Both the position numbers and the translations under genes were made by a program. This document shows positions 48,621-59,989 of a stretch of 64,000 bases of DNA, in pieces. The DNA is from Diphasiastrum complanatum (lineage: Eukaryota > Streptophyta > Lycopodiopsida > Lycopodiales > Lycopodiaceae): contig CM055113.1 of assembly GCA_029204225.1 (NCBI GenBank), positions 1,589,973 through 1,653,972 on the forward strand. The letters are read 5' to 3'. The first letter of the stretch is position 1. Each line of letters begins with the position of its first letter. A model generated the notes under the pieces. It was given only the letters and a program-made list of their open reading frames with translations, was not told the DNA's origin and did no database searches.

Positions 48621-49919
48621 TGATGTTGATAGAATGTGGAATATGAGAATTGGCCTCAATTACCAAATAAACAAATATGACCAAAATATCAAACTAGTTG
48701 ACAATTTCTCACAAAAATTGACTAGGTACTCGATATGCATCAATTATCTGGGTGGTAGATGCTACATTTTCAATTAGTGGTGTAGGTTGTATATGGATTA
48801 TGTTTCATTGTAAGCAAAACTTGACTAAAGTTGTTATCAACTAGAAGAATTTTTACTCTATTTATGGCCTAACTTCTTTGGCAATAGGTAGATGTTGTGC
48901 AAAATAACTGGATTTCTATTTTGGGGCTATTTTTCACTTTTTGGCTATAGTTTGATGTTTTTGATAGAACAATACAATACATGGTAGTCAAGACCCAAAT
49001 ATTTATCACCGAATTATGATATGAATATGAAAGATTTCATTGTGATTCGCTTTTGATGTTGATGGTTTCCCAATATTTGCTATATTAATGAATTTCAACA
49101 TGTAATAAATCACTTGGTGTTAGCTACGTTATAATTTCATATAACAATTCTTGAGAATAACTACAAATAGACTCAATGTTGTTATTGTAAAAATTACAGC
49201 AAATAAGGATCCTAAAACACTTGAAATGATGAGGGAAACAATAGATTATGATTTCATAAGATTAGCACAAGTTGAACCATCAAAATCCATCAAAAATCTA
49301 TGCTTGAACCTCACTAAATGGCCCAAATCCTTGAAGAAGGCTTCACACGTGTGAAAGTACGGCCTCCCACAGTCTGAGTACAGTACACCAGACCTACATT
49401 CAATCCTATAATCATTAGTAATCACAAGTACTCAAACAATTATGAACATAGAGAGCAATTGCACCATTATGAGAGAAAAAACATGAAATTGCTTGATTGA
49501 TTTTGGTGAGATATCATCACCTATATATACATGATCCATCACGGTTTTGGGCAGGTATGAGTAGCCCTAAACCTATCCCTAATGCTAATTTTGGTCGATC
49601 TTTCATCCCTACCAAGTTAGGGTTGGAATCTTGGAGATCCCTCAACAATGCAAAAATTACCAAAAATAGCTCCTATTTTTTCTCCCTTGTATCTAAGCAT
49701 AATTTGGACTCATTCCAAAGGTTCTAACACTTAGGTCTACTTGAGAACATCCTTATGAATGGAATCCTATGCTATTTGGCACGTGTGACAAGCCACATCA
49801 TGACCATCTAACTATTTACAAGTCATATGACCAAAACTAGTCAAGCTAGAATTGTGAATTTTTAACAGTTATCTCCAAGCTAATTGATCTTGGGTGCCTC
49901 TACAATACAGTAAGCGATG
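48621..49919. other. Unassigned DNA, possible Gypsy LTR
   Basis: No gene recognised. At 49345-49395 the minus strand resembles the leader of element F (GGTCTGGTGTACTGTAC, then CACACGTGTG), so a small Copia leader scrap may be present. A TATA-like CTATATATACATG lies near 49521. Confidence 0.4.
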
Positions 49920-50144
49920 CAACGACTTGGGCTTGTTGGGATTGTTGTAGTAGTGATTGTCTTGACTACTAGATATGATGTTTCCACCTTTTGCTTGTCT
50001 TTATTGTGCTCTAGAGTCTAAAGGAGCATTTCAACGACTTGGGCTTGTTGGGATTGTTGTAGTAGTGATTGTCTTGACTACTAGATATGATGTTTCCACC
50101 TTTTGCTTGTCTTTTATTGTGCTCTAGAGTCTAAAGGAGCATTT
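49920..50144. repeat. Near-identical 112-bp tandem duplication
   Basis: Units 49920-50031 and 50032-50144 start CAACGACTTGGGC and end AAAGGAGCATTT. By eye they differ only by one extra T. It is the freshest duplication in the window. Confidence 0.95.
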
Positions 50145-51810
50145 CTACTTATTAACTCAAAATCTCTTAACAATGAGGGATACTTGAAGTGACTTTCATG
50201 TTGATCTTTGTGCCAAGTTGCATGGACTTTTTGTCTTTGTGAAAAGAACTGTCTCATCAAGATGTTAAATTCTGGAGGAATTTTGTATGTCATTGAAGTT
50301 GAGATTTATGTAGGTTATACATTGTCTACCTATTGTCAAAAGATCTTCAAGTATTTGCCTACATCCAAGTACCATTCACTTTGTGGATTGATAATATCTT
50401 TGTGTGACAATAAGGAGAGATCACAACCTTGATTTTTTTTTTGGATGGTGTAGTTGACCAAAATTCACTAGCATATGAACAATAATGGCACCATGGGGTT
50501 CCACGTATTTGGTGGAATAATAAGTTGGTCTTATGCGATGTCACCAAACAATTTTGAGCCCACACGCTTGGAATTTTGCTACTAGGGCAAATCTCTATGT
50601 AAAAATTGGTTTGATACGACTAGATTGTGTGTCTGAGTGCCTTGTGATTTTGCGAATGTAGGGAAAGGGGGCCAACACATGACTTCATGTCTGAAAATTG
50701 ATGCCTACTACCTATTCATTGATGATTATATCTCTCATTACCATGTCTTTAGTAAATAAAACTAACAATTTGAATGAAGTGAGTTCCAAAAACATTATAG
50801 TTGATGCCAATTGATGATACCAGTCGGGAACTAGAAAAAGCCAGGGCACATGCAAAATTGTCATGAACAAATATCATGTAGTTGTAGTGGTAATAATGCA
50901 TCTTTGTATTATCAACATGTGGGATCATAGAGTTGAACTTAGGTGGGCGAGCCCACCCACTCAAGCACCATATCACTCTGGGACAGGTTTGGCTAAATGC
51001 TAATAGGAGCTATGCAACAGAGAGAGATCACTCAGGCTTACAAAGACAACTCTTCACACTCTATGAGAGTGCGCTTGGAAGGTGTTAAGAGAGCCTCTGG
51101 CAATCGGCTCTAGGACTACTTTCCATGGGTGGAAATTTCTAGAGAAGGCCAAGACTTTGGTGGGCTTTCCATGGTGGATCCAATTCTGGATGGCCAAGAC
51201 TTTAGTGGCTTCATTGGTGGGGAGCAAGGATTGGAGATCTTGTGATGTGAAAAGATGATGAAGACATGTCACAATGTGGGTTGGGTTGGGGATGAGGGTG
51301 GGACCCTGCCTGCACCCTCATCAGCTTTTTTCTATTGAGTTTGTTGTTTGTTGTGAAGATAAGATCTATGCCTCAGCATTGATGTCAGCAGTTGCGTGAG
51401 TTGAACTCCAATATCGCAGATTCCAGGAATCACTCAGAAACCCAGATTCCTGTTTCTTCTAGCATTCTGGAATGCACGTAACTCTATTTATTTATGGGCT
51501 GTTTTGTTGCTTTAAAAGCTTGAAGCTGTTCCTTGTCCTCAGCTGCTCAACTTCAATTTATGATAATGCAGGATGCTGCTGGTAGGTGGTGGAAGTACAT
51601 GATTTCGTAATTCATCGTTGATCAGATTTGTACCTGTCACTGGATTTTATTGTCTTTTAACAATAATAGCACTTCGTTGCAGAAATCCTCTTGCAGGCCA
51701 AAGCTTCAATTGCATGAGTGAAAGATCTTTTTTCTAACAGCGCATTTCTGTCTGCTTCAAATTGTAGCAAAAATTTAGTATATAGTTACAGCTATTAGCA
51801 GATTATTTTT
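50145..51810. other. Unassigned DNA
   Basis: No gene recognised. GGCCAAGACTTnnGTGG occurs twice near 51147 and 51192, a small local duplication. Confidence 0.4.
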
Positions 51811-51963
51811 GAGAAATTCATCCCTGAGTCTTGAATCACGCATTTTGTGTCATGTTTTCTGTGTGCACTAGAGTAAGGAAAGCAAGAAATTCATCCTTGA
51901 GCCTTGAATCGGCTCAATCTGTATTTTTATTTACTGTGTACACTGAAGTAAGGAAATCAAGCT
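51811..51963. repeat. Two-copy tandem repeat, about 75 bp
   Basis: Both units carry AGAAATTCATCC, TGAGnCTTGAATC and AGTAAGGAAA, with clear divergence. It lies about 110 bp upstream of the small ORF at 52074. Confidence 0.8.
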
Positions 51964-52073
51964 CCATTGGCGGCTATGAATCGTAACAACCTTGAACAAC
52001 TTGATATGTGATTGTTCTTAATTCAGATTTCTCTAGCACAGCAATCTGACATACAAATACAACGATTGTTCCT

Positions 52074-52316
52074 ATGGCTATGAATCTTCTATCCATATTT
52101 TCAGAAAGCAACCTGGCATCTTCTCAATCTTTCTGGATGCTGATTGTTATCCAGGCTCTCCTCATGGCTATCACCGTTTCATCTTTCGATGTACTTCCTT
52201 GGACTCCTAGCTCGCAAAGGAAAATTGCAGCCTCTCCATCGACAAACTCAGATGCTAATGCTCGCATTCCAGAAATAGACGTTCCAAAGCATACTCTGGA
52301 AGATGATTCTAATTAA
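52074..52316 (+). CDS. Candidate small secreted or membrane protein
   Basis: 80 residues. Residues 20-36 form a hydrophobic stretch (FWMLIVIQALLMAITVS) that fits a signal peptide or one membrane segment, followed by SSFDVLPWTPSSQRK and a polar, acidic tail ending TLEDDSN. The ATG has G at +4 (ATGGC). No transposon motif is nearby, and this is the least repetitive part of the window. It looks like a small peptide precursor, but I do not recognise a CLE, IDA, CEP or similar C-terminal box. It may also be a chance frame. Confidence 0.35.
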   Translation: MAMNLLSIFSESNLASSQSFWMLIVIQALLMAITVSSFDVLPWTPSSQRKIAASPSTNSDANARIPEIDVPKHTLEDDSN

Positions 52317-52640
52317 TTCTTGTACCATCAACACAATAGATGTTACTAGTTGGTGAGATGACGTCTCTGACCATCAAAAGGAGTTAAAGCACGAAAGACG
52401 TTTCTGATTAAGCTGAGCATTATGCTAAATCAAATATGGCGGCAAGGAGCTTGAATAATGAAGGGCGCAACCTAAGAAAAAGTCGTGTTCGAAATGCATC
52501 TTTTACTGTAGAGTTTTTTATTTTTTTGGTTAAAGATGAATATGTATCCAGCTAGTCGTACATGATGTTTACATAACTTTATTAATAGACATTTGCGTGT
52601 AAGAATATAACGAAATGTAAGAATCTTATTTTCTTTACAG

Positions 52641-52937
52641 CAATTTCAGGATGTTTGGGCCGTATTATCCACGCTTTATCAGTTGCTAAAAGCTTATGCT
52701 TATGAAGATAGATCACTAACTAGTCTCCATTCGATTGCATATATTTTGCAAGGTTGCATCCACAACAGCAAAGCATCTAGCAAAATTCTAATTCACCCGC
52801 AGAACATCATCGTAGACAACTGCACCAAACATGTCATATTTTTGGTGATAAGTTCCACATTTACAGCAATTGAAAAAGCAGGGAGCGAGATTAACATTTT
52901 ATTTCTGGAAACTTTCAGCATGTCAGAACAGTGCAAC
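52641..52937 (+). CDS. Candidate internal exon
   Basis: A frame open over exactly 99 codons, bounded by TTTTCTTTACAG and GTAAGT, both strong splice signals. It reads FQDVWAVLSTLYQLLKAY and ends FSMSEQCN. I do not recognise the protein. Neighbouring exons were not found. It could join with unknown exons upstream, but 52074-52316 ends in its own stop and cannot be spliced to it without change. Confidence 0.3.
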
Positions 52938-53921
52938 GTAAGTTTCGTTATTATCAATCTCAGCAATTTCCTGAAGTTTGAGCTTTGGATCAAATCAAAT
53001 ATATTTTGTCATCTGCTGAAAAAACAGGCTCTGACAGATCTCCACGCCATGTGCAAAAAGTGATTCCCATTCCACTGCAGATAGTGCTTATACTAACCGC
53101 ATGACATATATCATAACAATATTTCAACCCAAGAACATCACATGAAAATTTTTCACCTATCATAAAAAATTCATGCTACACATTTTGATTTTGTTTTTGT
53201 AAATAGCAGGGTTTCTTTTTAGGTCTAGATAAAGCTTGCCAGGCTTGAGCACATTTTGCCACTAGTTTTGAGAGTGGCAGCTCATTGTGACCTATCATTG
53301 ACATGGGCATCACACAAGTTGAGGCAAGTTACGATGCCGCTCACATCATCACACTCTCTATCCAAAAAAAAAAATCAAAGCGCAATCACAGAGTGGAATC
53401 AAGAGGGGGCCAGCTAGTTCTACACGAGCATTTGGTAATTGGCTCACCCGGATTCACTATACGTAATGCCAAGTGCTCATTTTTTCTTTATATTTTAAAG
53501 CCACCTTTATAAACAAAAACTTCAGGAGGTGTTTTAGCAATGAGGTTGCTTAAACTCTTCCATAGAGTAAGTAATCCAATATTTATGAACAAAACGGGTT
53601 ACTCTTTCAATATTGAATGGTCTAAAAAGATCATAACCAGGTCCTAAGGCTTACGATGAGCATAGGTCAAAAAGAAATTTTTACAATAATAAAAACTTAC
53701 TATTCACAATCTTAACATTATTCTATGTCGGTCATAGAAGAAACCAAGAAGCTATGCACGCTTCAATAGAGCAACACATGAAAATCAACAAAATGCACTT
53801 AAAAAAACAAATTGCTATTTAAAATATGGTCACAGATATGCCTTAAATACTGCTAGGCTAAGGGTTAGGGACGGGATTACGTTTTAGGGTTGAGGTCGTG
53901 GGTGTGTAGGTCACAGTTGCC

Positions 53922-54278
53922 TTGGGCATGGAGGTTGGTCGCGTCGCGGGGCACAACTCCGAATATAGGCCTTTTTCCATGCACTTTGCCATGCACATAA
54001 CACAACAACTAGATTTGACCCGTCGGGACTCACGTGGTAGCGTCTGTGGCAATTGCGGAGAAAGGAAGATTACTTTTGTAGGTGCTCAAAAGGTACAGGA
54101 TGACTCTGACGAAAGTCGAAGGAGCCGAACATGTCGAAGGATGACAATTAATGTTCCGCCTGATATGAAGCTAAAGACTTGCCCTAACTACTTTGCAAGT
54201 AAATTTCTAGGAAGTCCTAACTGGATGGATGACAACGCATTACGACTAACTACCAATTGTGATCTACGACCTGATTAG
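53922..54278 (+). other. Open frame of unknown meaning
   Basis: 118 codons with somewhat higher GC than the surroundings, a CGNCGERK cysteine pair and a basic DESRRSRTCRRM stretch. No known domain. The frame lies about 330 bp upstream of a Gypsy integrase fossil on the same strand and may be part of that element. Confidence 0.2.
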
Positions 54279-54603
54279 CTGTCCTACCAGATAAGCTTGA
54301 ACTGCTTTAGTATAAATAGTTGATCCTTAAAGACTTCTAAAGTCTCCAGAAAGATGACATTATTACTATTCATATATTCTTCTATAGATATTTCACGACT
54401 AGGATAAATTCCTTCTAGGAGACAATCTTTCCACCATTGTAAACCTCGAAATTTAATCTGATCATACACAGGCATAATGCCTAGATTTTTGCTTATTCCG
54501 TGTTTGGTAGAAACAACACCTTCTTTGAATGAGGTCCTCGATAACGGGAGATAAAAACTCCTTATTTTGCAATAAATATTAGATATCTATGGGTTATATG
54601 TTG

Positions 54604-54840
54604 TTTCAGTTGGTTTATGGCACGGATGCAATCATGCCATATGAATTCATTTTACCAACACTGCGCATCCAAACGGCGTCTAATTTGATCCATGACGAAT
54701 CATTGCGTGAACGAGTAATTGCATTGGAAAAATTAGAGGAACAGAGAGGTTATGGATACTAGACGAACTGGGTAATTAAACTCAACAAACATATACATGA
54801 GCGGGACCTTAAGAAGGGTGACCTTGTGTTATATTACCCA
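54604..54840 (+). pseudogene. Ty3/Gypsy integrase C-terminal fossil
   Basis: FQLVYGTDAIMPYEFILPTL, RERVIALEKLEEQRG, one TAG stop, then HERDLKKGDLVLYYP. This is the tail of plant Gypsy integrase, including the GPF/Y-type KKGDLVL block. The catalytic core is absent. Confidence 0.8.
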
Positions 54841-55029
54841 GAAAGAAATTGTTTTTCTCCATTTTAAAATCAAATCATTTTATAAAATTATTTGAAATTG
54901 TTTTTCTTTCTTCTGATTCTTCAAATACTTATTCCCTTCTCGAAATCTATAGTATCTTAACATAAACTTGGTGAACAAACAAATAAAAAAAGAATTATTT
55001 TTATTCTTTAATTTTTGTAAATAATTGAA

Positions 55030-55535
55030 AGAATGAAAGAGGTAGGAAATTCTTTTCAGAGCTCTATTAGAATACTGCTATTAGCATTTACTGTTTACTA
55101 GCAAAGTGCATCAGACAAAGTTTTCAGTTACTCAGAGATAGTTCATCCACTACTGCGTTGTGCTCTCATGATTGATTTGTACATGCTAGTTACTGAATCA
55201 ATCTATCTTCTTATTGTGTTCAGTATCATGTCAGAGTGTATGCTTCTTTGTAGTCATTTGTAACTGATAAATCTCTTATTGTTTTGTCTGAAATGTTGAA
55301 TACTTCAATGCTAAAATATTCTATACATCACTTCGCACTCTTAAATGGTTTGGCTACGAAATCACTTTAGTACTAATGATTTCAAGTTAGTTGCTAAAAG
55401 AGTGAACGTGAATTCTAGCTTTGTTCAATTATTGATAGGCATAGTCTTGCATTAGGAAAGAAGGCTCATTTTGCTGTGCTCAATAGTTCATCCATAGGCT
55501 TCGGATTATCAAATCGACTCTTCCTTTCTTCCAAC
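55030..55535 (+). repeat. Putative 5' LTR of a plus-strand Copia element
   Basis: The sequence ends ...CTTCCAACA directly before a perfect TGGTATCAGAGC at 55536-55547, so an LTR ends here. The start is not certain; about 55030 is a guess based on the change of sequence character. Confidence 0.4.
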
Positions 55536-55643
55536 ATGGTATCAGAGCTCTACTACTAGATACCTTTCATGGTATCAGAGCGATATCTATTATCAGAGCG
55601 ACATCATTCGATACTTTTCATAGTCTCAAATTCTTATCAGAGC
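55536..55643 (+). other. Primer binding site with repeated core
   Basis: TGGTATCAGAGC at 55536-55547 is a perfect match to the usual plant primer binding site. The core TATCAGAGC occurs again at 55573, 55591 and 55635, four times in about 105 bp. Confidence 0.8.
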
Positions 55644-55769
55644 ACACTTGTTCTTAATCTTCAATTTGTGGTATCAAATTTCAGTATCAAATAATTAATT
55701 TCCAATTGTATCGTCACATGGAATCATTAAGTCATTGATTTATCAACAGACCAAGTTCCAGATGGATTC

Positions 55770-56230
55770 TCATAGTAAAGTCGGCGCGGTCTCATTGCAG
55801 ACAAGTTGATCCAATTATTATTTCTAAAAATTTATGATGAAGACCTTGCTAATCGCCAACAAGTTGTGGTATCGAAGTGAAGCTTGAAGATGACACAACC
55901 GACTCAAATTTGAAATCAAAAGATGGTAAAGCTTTCACGCTTATTATTCTCAATGTATCAAGCACTCGGATTGGCCAAATATCTTAAGCTCAAACTTGGA
56001 AAGAAGTATGGGATTGTGAATCCAGGTGTTGATCAATGATTCTCTGATCTATGAGAGCAAGATAGATGTTCTAGTGCAAATAAGAGTTAATCACTCAACG
56101 GCATAAATGTAGAATGATCACGGTACAAAAAGGAGACAACAGGCAATCAATTTGCAAAAAGTGTGTCACTTTAGAGGCACACATTATCATTATATTTGTA
56201 ACGTATGTACACACCAAGAACGTATGTTCG
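55770..56230 (+). pseudogene. Copia gag remnant
   Basis: Frames on the plus strand read MDSHSKVGAVSLQTS, KFMMKTLLIANKLW, then DGKAFTLIILNVSSTRIGQI, stop, AQTWKEVWDCES. These are the N-terminal gag blocks of Copia (FKMKALLxxxxLW, kAxxxIxLnv, TAxEVWD). A degenerate zinc-knuckle region (HFRGTHYHYIC) follows near 56170. Many stops and frame changes. It follows the primer binding site at 55536. Confidence 0.65.
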
Positions 56231-56359
56231 CGTCTGTCTAAGGCATGTATGCCAAGAACCAAAACCAAGAGCTTAACTTGTCATATACATGTGAACATGT
56301 AACCAGCTAACTAACAAGTCAACTAATTGTTAAGTGTCACCATGGTCTAAAACCATGAA

Positions 56360-57600
56360 CCAACAATCCCTCTCTCACTTCACAGTCAACCATATTTACT
56401 TATCTACATTAGCCTTTATCTCTATTAAGCCCATCATATTTCTCATAGAAACAAACATGTGATTAGCTAACCCTTTTGTTATAATGTCAACAATCATAAA
56501 GCCATATAGTGAAACAAAATTTTAAACCAAGTTCCTCTTCTTGGACCAAATCTCTGACAAAATGATATCGGATCACGATATGTTTACTCTTCTTTTGGAA
56601 ACCTGCATTCCTACTTAAAAACAAACATCCTTGATTGTCATTGTAGAGAACCATTTTTGAGGTGTCAATCTCAAGCTCTTTAAGCATGGTTCTCATCCAT
56701 AAGAACTCCTTTGCTGCATGGCATACTCCCATGTATTCAGCTTCAGTGGAAGACAGATCTATGGAATGTTGCATCTCACAACTCCAGCTAACACATGTTC
56801 CCCCAAATTTGAATATATAACCAAACATTGATTTTCTGTCATCAACATCTCCTGCCCAATCGAAATCTGTCATTGGTTCATGCATATGGACAGATCTAAA
56901 TTCAAGTCCATATTTTGCAGTCCCTTTCAAGTATCTTACGACCCTCTTTGTTGTTTGTCGGTGTTCTTCTCCAGGGTTTGCCAAGAATTGGCTCAATTTA
57001 GTGACTGCTATTGCAATATCTGGTCGGGTGCATACCATAGTGTATATCAGTCTGCCAATTAGTGCTCTGTATGGTTTCTTCCCCATACATTCCCTCTCTT
57101 GCTCATTGCCTGGGCGCATTTCTCTGCTTAGTGTGATGTTTGGATCAAGTGGCACACCTACTGGCACACATTCTTCCATTCTGAATTTTTCAATCACTAA
57201 CTCAATGTAAATGTTCTGTGAAGCCCAAGTAAATCCTATATCCATATTCCTCATGAATTGGATTGCCAGATAGTAATGTAATGCACCTAAGTCCATCTCA
57301 AACTCTCCCTTCAATTTTTCTTTAAACTCATTCATGACTTCTTTATTGCTGCAAAATATTATGATTTCATCTACATATAATGCAACAGCCAAAAACAAGC
57401 CATCCGTAATCTTGACATAAATCCATGTGTTAGCATGACACCTACTAAGTCCACTTTGAATCAAGAAATTGTCTATACTTTGGTACCACATTCTTGACGA
57501 TTGTTTTAACCCATATAATGCTTTCTTGAGTGCACTACCTTGTTACTGCCATCCTTGAACCCAATAGGCTATTCCATGTACACGGATATTGTGCCTCCAT
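56360..57600 (-). pseudogene. Copia RT-RNase H of element L
   Basis: The frame 57491-56487 is open for 334 residues: end of RT with ALYVDEIIIF in place of YVDD, then TRPDIAIAVTKLSQFLANP, RNase H with SSTEAEYMG, DNQGCLFLSRNAGF and KSKHIVIRYHFVRD. The second catalytic Asp of RT is Glu. Upstream, a shifted part reads KKALYGLKQSSRMWYQ and VYMEXPIGFKDG to about 57600, where X is a stop. Downstream, after a shift, VDIITKGLANHM continues to about 56405. No LTR was recognised for this element. It is a third Copia family, distinct from A/F and G. Confidence 0.88.
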
Positions 57601-57676
57601 GTTCCATGCCTTCTACCTCTCCTTCTTCTATGTCATTTGCTTCTCATGCTTCCATTTAGAGGAGTTCTAAATCCGA

Positions 57677-57721
57677 GGGATCTCACTTACATATATAGTG
57701 GATGTACTAGCTCAAGGTAGT
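57677..57721 (-). repeat. 44-bp remnant of the H 3' LTR
   Basis: Nearly identical to 59556-59602 (CTCACTTACATATATAGTGG and ATGTACTAGCTCAAGGTAG), including the TATA region. It lies between element L and the truncated gag of H. Confidence 0.85.
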
Positions 57722-58489
57722 CTTCTTCTTTCTCATTGATGATGTTGGCTTGCTTGAGTTGATTCTTCTTCTTGAAGCAATTAGTGGCATAATGCCCCTT
57801 CTTGCCACAAAAGAAACTCTTGATCTTCTTCTTCTTGAACTTGGAGGTAGAAGGATGTGATAAATCATATTCTTCTCCATCTTTGTCTTTGTCCTTTACT
57901 TTGTCTTTTGTGAAGGCTTAATAATTTTGGTTCTTGCTCATCCCTTTGTGCTTGTCCTTGACAAAGAGAGCTTTGCCATCTTCAATATGTCTCCAAGTTG
58001 GGTAGCTTCTCCTTGATAGCATAGGATTGGACAAGATTGTTATAGTCTTCTTTTAAGCCATTAAGGATGACTTGAACTAGCTCATCTTGGTTTATGAAAA
58101 TCTTTGATTCTCAATACATAATTAGAAGCACTCTCCTCACTTCTTTGGAAACTTTGAAATTTTTCATTCCTAAGAGTAAGAATTCTAGAGGTGTTCTTTG
58201 CCTCATAGATAGCCTTGCGTACATCCCAAGCTTCTTTGGTGGTGGTGCAAGATCCAATTTCTCTTAAGATCTCATTAGAGACATTCATCTTTATAAAATG
58301 AAGAGCCATCCTAGCTCTCGTTTTATATTTTGGTACTTCTTGTTGTGCTTGAGGCTCAACCTCAAGTCCAAGTACTATGTCCATTACATCTTGGAGTATT
58401 AGGATAGACTTCATTCTAACCTTCCAAAAAGAGTAATTGGAGGTGTTCAGTCTTTCACTACAAAAGAGGCAGGGACCCATAGAGGTCAT
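57722..58489 (-). pseudogene. Copia gag of element H
   Basis: From 58489 the frame is open for 135 residues (SERLNTSNYSFWKVRMKSIL, then TTKEAWDVRKAIYEAKNTSR). Shifted pieces follow (ELVQVILNGLK near 58060, AIKEKLPNLE near 58010). The knuckle near 57800 reads SFFCGKKGHYATNC, so the first zinc-binding Cys has become Ser. Very similar to gag of F. Confidence 0.88.
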
Positions 58490-59232
58490 TAAATGTGAAA
58501 AATCCTAGTAATGAACAAATAGTTATGTTGCTTCTCTCTCATTATAGGATTCACAAAAGGTGTACTACCAATGCCTATGTAAGATCTTGCATCAGAATTT
58601 GAGATAGATCTCAAAATTTCTACGAATGTTCTACAGACTAGATCAACCTCTTACTTGGAAATGGAGTTTAGACCAGTTTTGGTTCAAACTTTCTTTGGCA
58701 CGTGTGGAATGCTCAAAGAAGACACAATTGACTCAAATACAATAGCTTTGCATGAAACAATATGACAAACAACTCATAACAATGTCTAAATCTCAAGTTT
58801 GTGTGATTGGTATGCACAGATATGGGATTTTGGATCAAACAAGCAAATTTTGGTCAAATCAAAAAGTGTCCACTTGGGTTTAAGCACTCTCCCTACCCTA
58901 AATCAAAAGCTTATAACTTCTTAATGACTAATCAAATTGATTTGAAACAAATTGCAATGGAAACTAGACTTTTCTACCTTTCCAACAAGCTATATAGTCA
59001 CTATCTTTGGATTAAGCAACAAAGAGAACAAGAGGATTGAAGTGTCACATGTCAAAAATCCGTACAATAATTGTTCAGACCTGAAAACTTCAATTCTTAA
59101 CTCTTTGATCCACAAACTTCTCAAGAATTGATAGAAAAATGTGGTAAAACTGCTTTCTAGCTTGAAGAGAATCAGGATTTCTCATACATGAAATGATAGT
59201 AGCATGCAAAGCTTATTTTGGATCTAATACCA

Positions 59233-59934
59233 TGATAAAATTCCAACAAGTTCACACGTGTGGGCTGTCCCATAAATGTATGAATAATCTTCCTAAGCTT
59301 CGTGTTAGCACATAGATTAATTGAAGAGTGAAAATCACAATCTATGAAAAGATTCTATGGCTAAATCACAATCTAGCATGCTAATAATCAAACAATGATT
59401 ACTTTCACATGTGTGGGGAAAGTACAAAGAAAATTAAAGTATGAGCAAAACCTCCTCCTCGAGTTAGAGAGAGAATGGCAATTCAAGCTTACAATGTAAA
59501 AAATCCAAAATACTAGAGAATAGCTTCAATGCTTGATTCATCATCATAAATAGTGAGGGACCTCACTTACATATATAGTGGATGTACTAGCTCAAGGTAG
59601 AGAAAGCCTCCAATCACATTTTTACACTTCTAAGAGTAGTATCTACCTAAAATATGACACCTATCACTTTGCATGTAGAGATATGCAACTACATCAACCA
59701 ACTTTCTACATGTGTCACTTTCTACAATACGAATGTACAAATATTCGTGCATGTGCCAATACAAGTCTTAGTTTGCTTTGCATGTCACATTTGGCAAACT
59801 AAACTTTATGCATGTGGATTGGCTCGAGTTTCTACTAGGCCAAATTTGGCTTTTTCAAGTTATAAAACTACATGCATGTTGGAAAAATTCATCAACCCCA
59901 AAAGTCAAGATAGACGGCTTTTTGATTTTCAACA
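59233..59934 (-). repeat. 5' LTR of element H
   Basis: 702 bp; the inner edge at TGATAAAATTCC is next to TGGTATTAGATC (59221-59232, the minus-strand primer binding site), and the outer edge is ...TTTTCAACA. On the minus strand it holds TATA (CACTATATATG near 59570) and near its inner end CACACGTGTG (59253) with CACATGTGTG (59405). Confidence 0.85.
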
Positions 59935-59989
59935 AAACTTAAAAGCAAATAATCAATTTAGGCTTGTTTTAATTATAGAAGGAAATGGT

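Larger units (their letters stand above)
57677..59934 (-). mobile_element. Copia element H, pol deleted
   Basis: 5' LTR 59233-59934, primer binding site, leader, gag to about 57722, then directly a 44-bp scrap of the same LTR (57677-57721) in the expected orientation. All of pol is gone. This fits one deletion from inside gag to inside the 3' LTR, followed by loss of the rest of that LTR. Confidence 0.8.

Noticed and set aside
53862-53895. Interstitial telomere repeat
   Set aside because: GGGTTAGGG and TTTAGGGTTGAGG occur, but only about two imperfect units of TTTAGGG; below what I would call telomeric.
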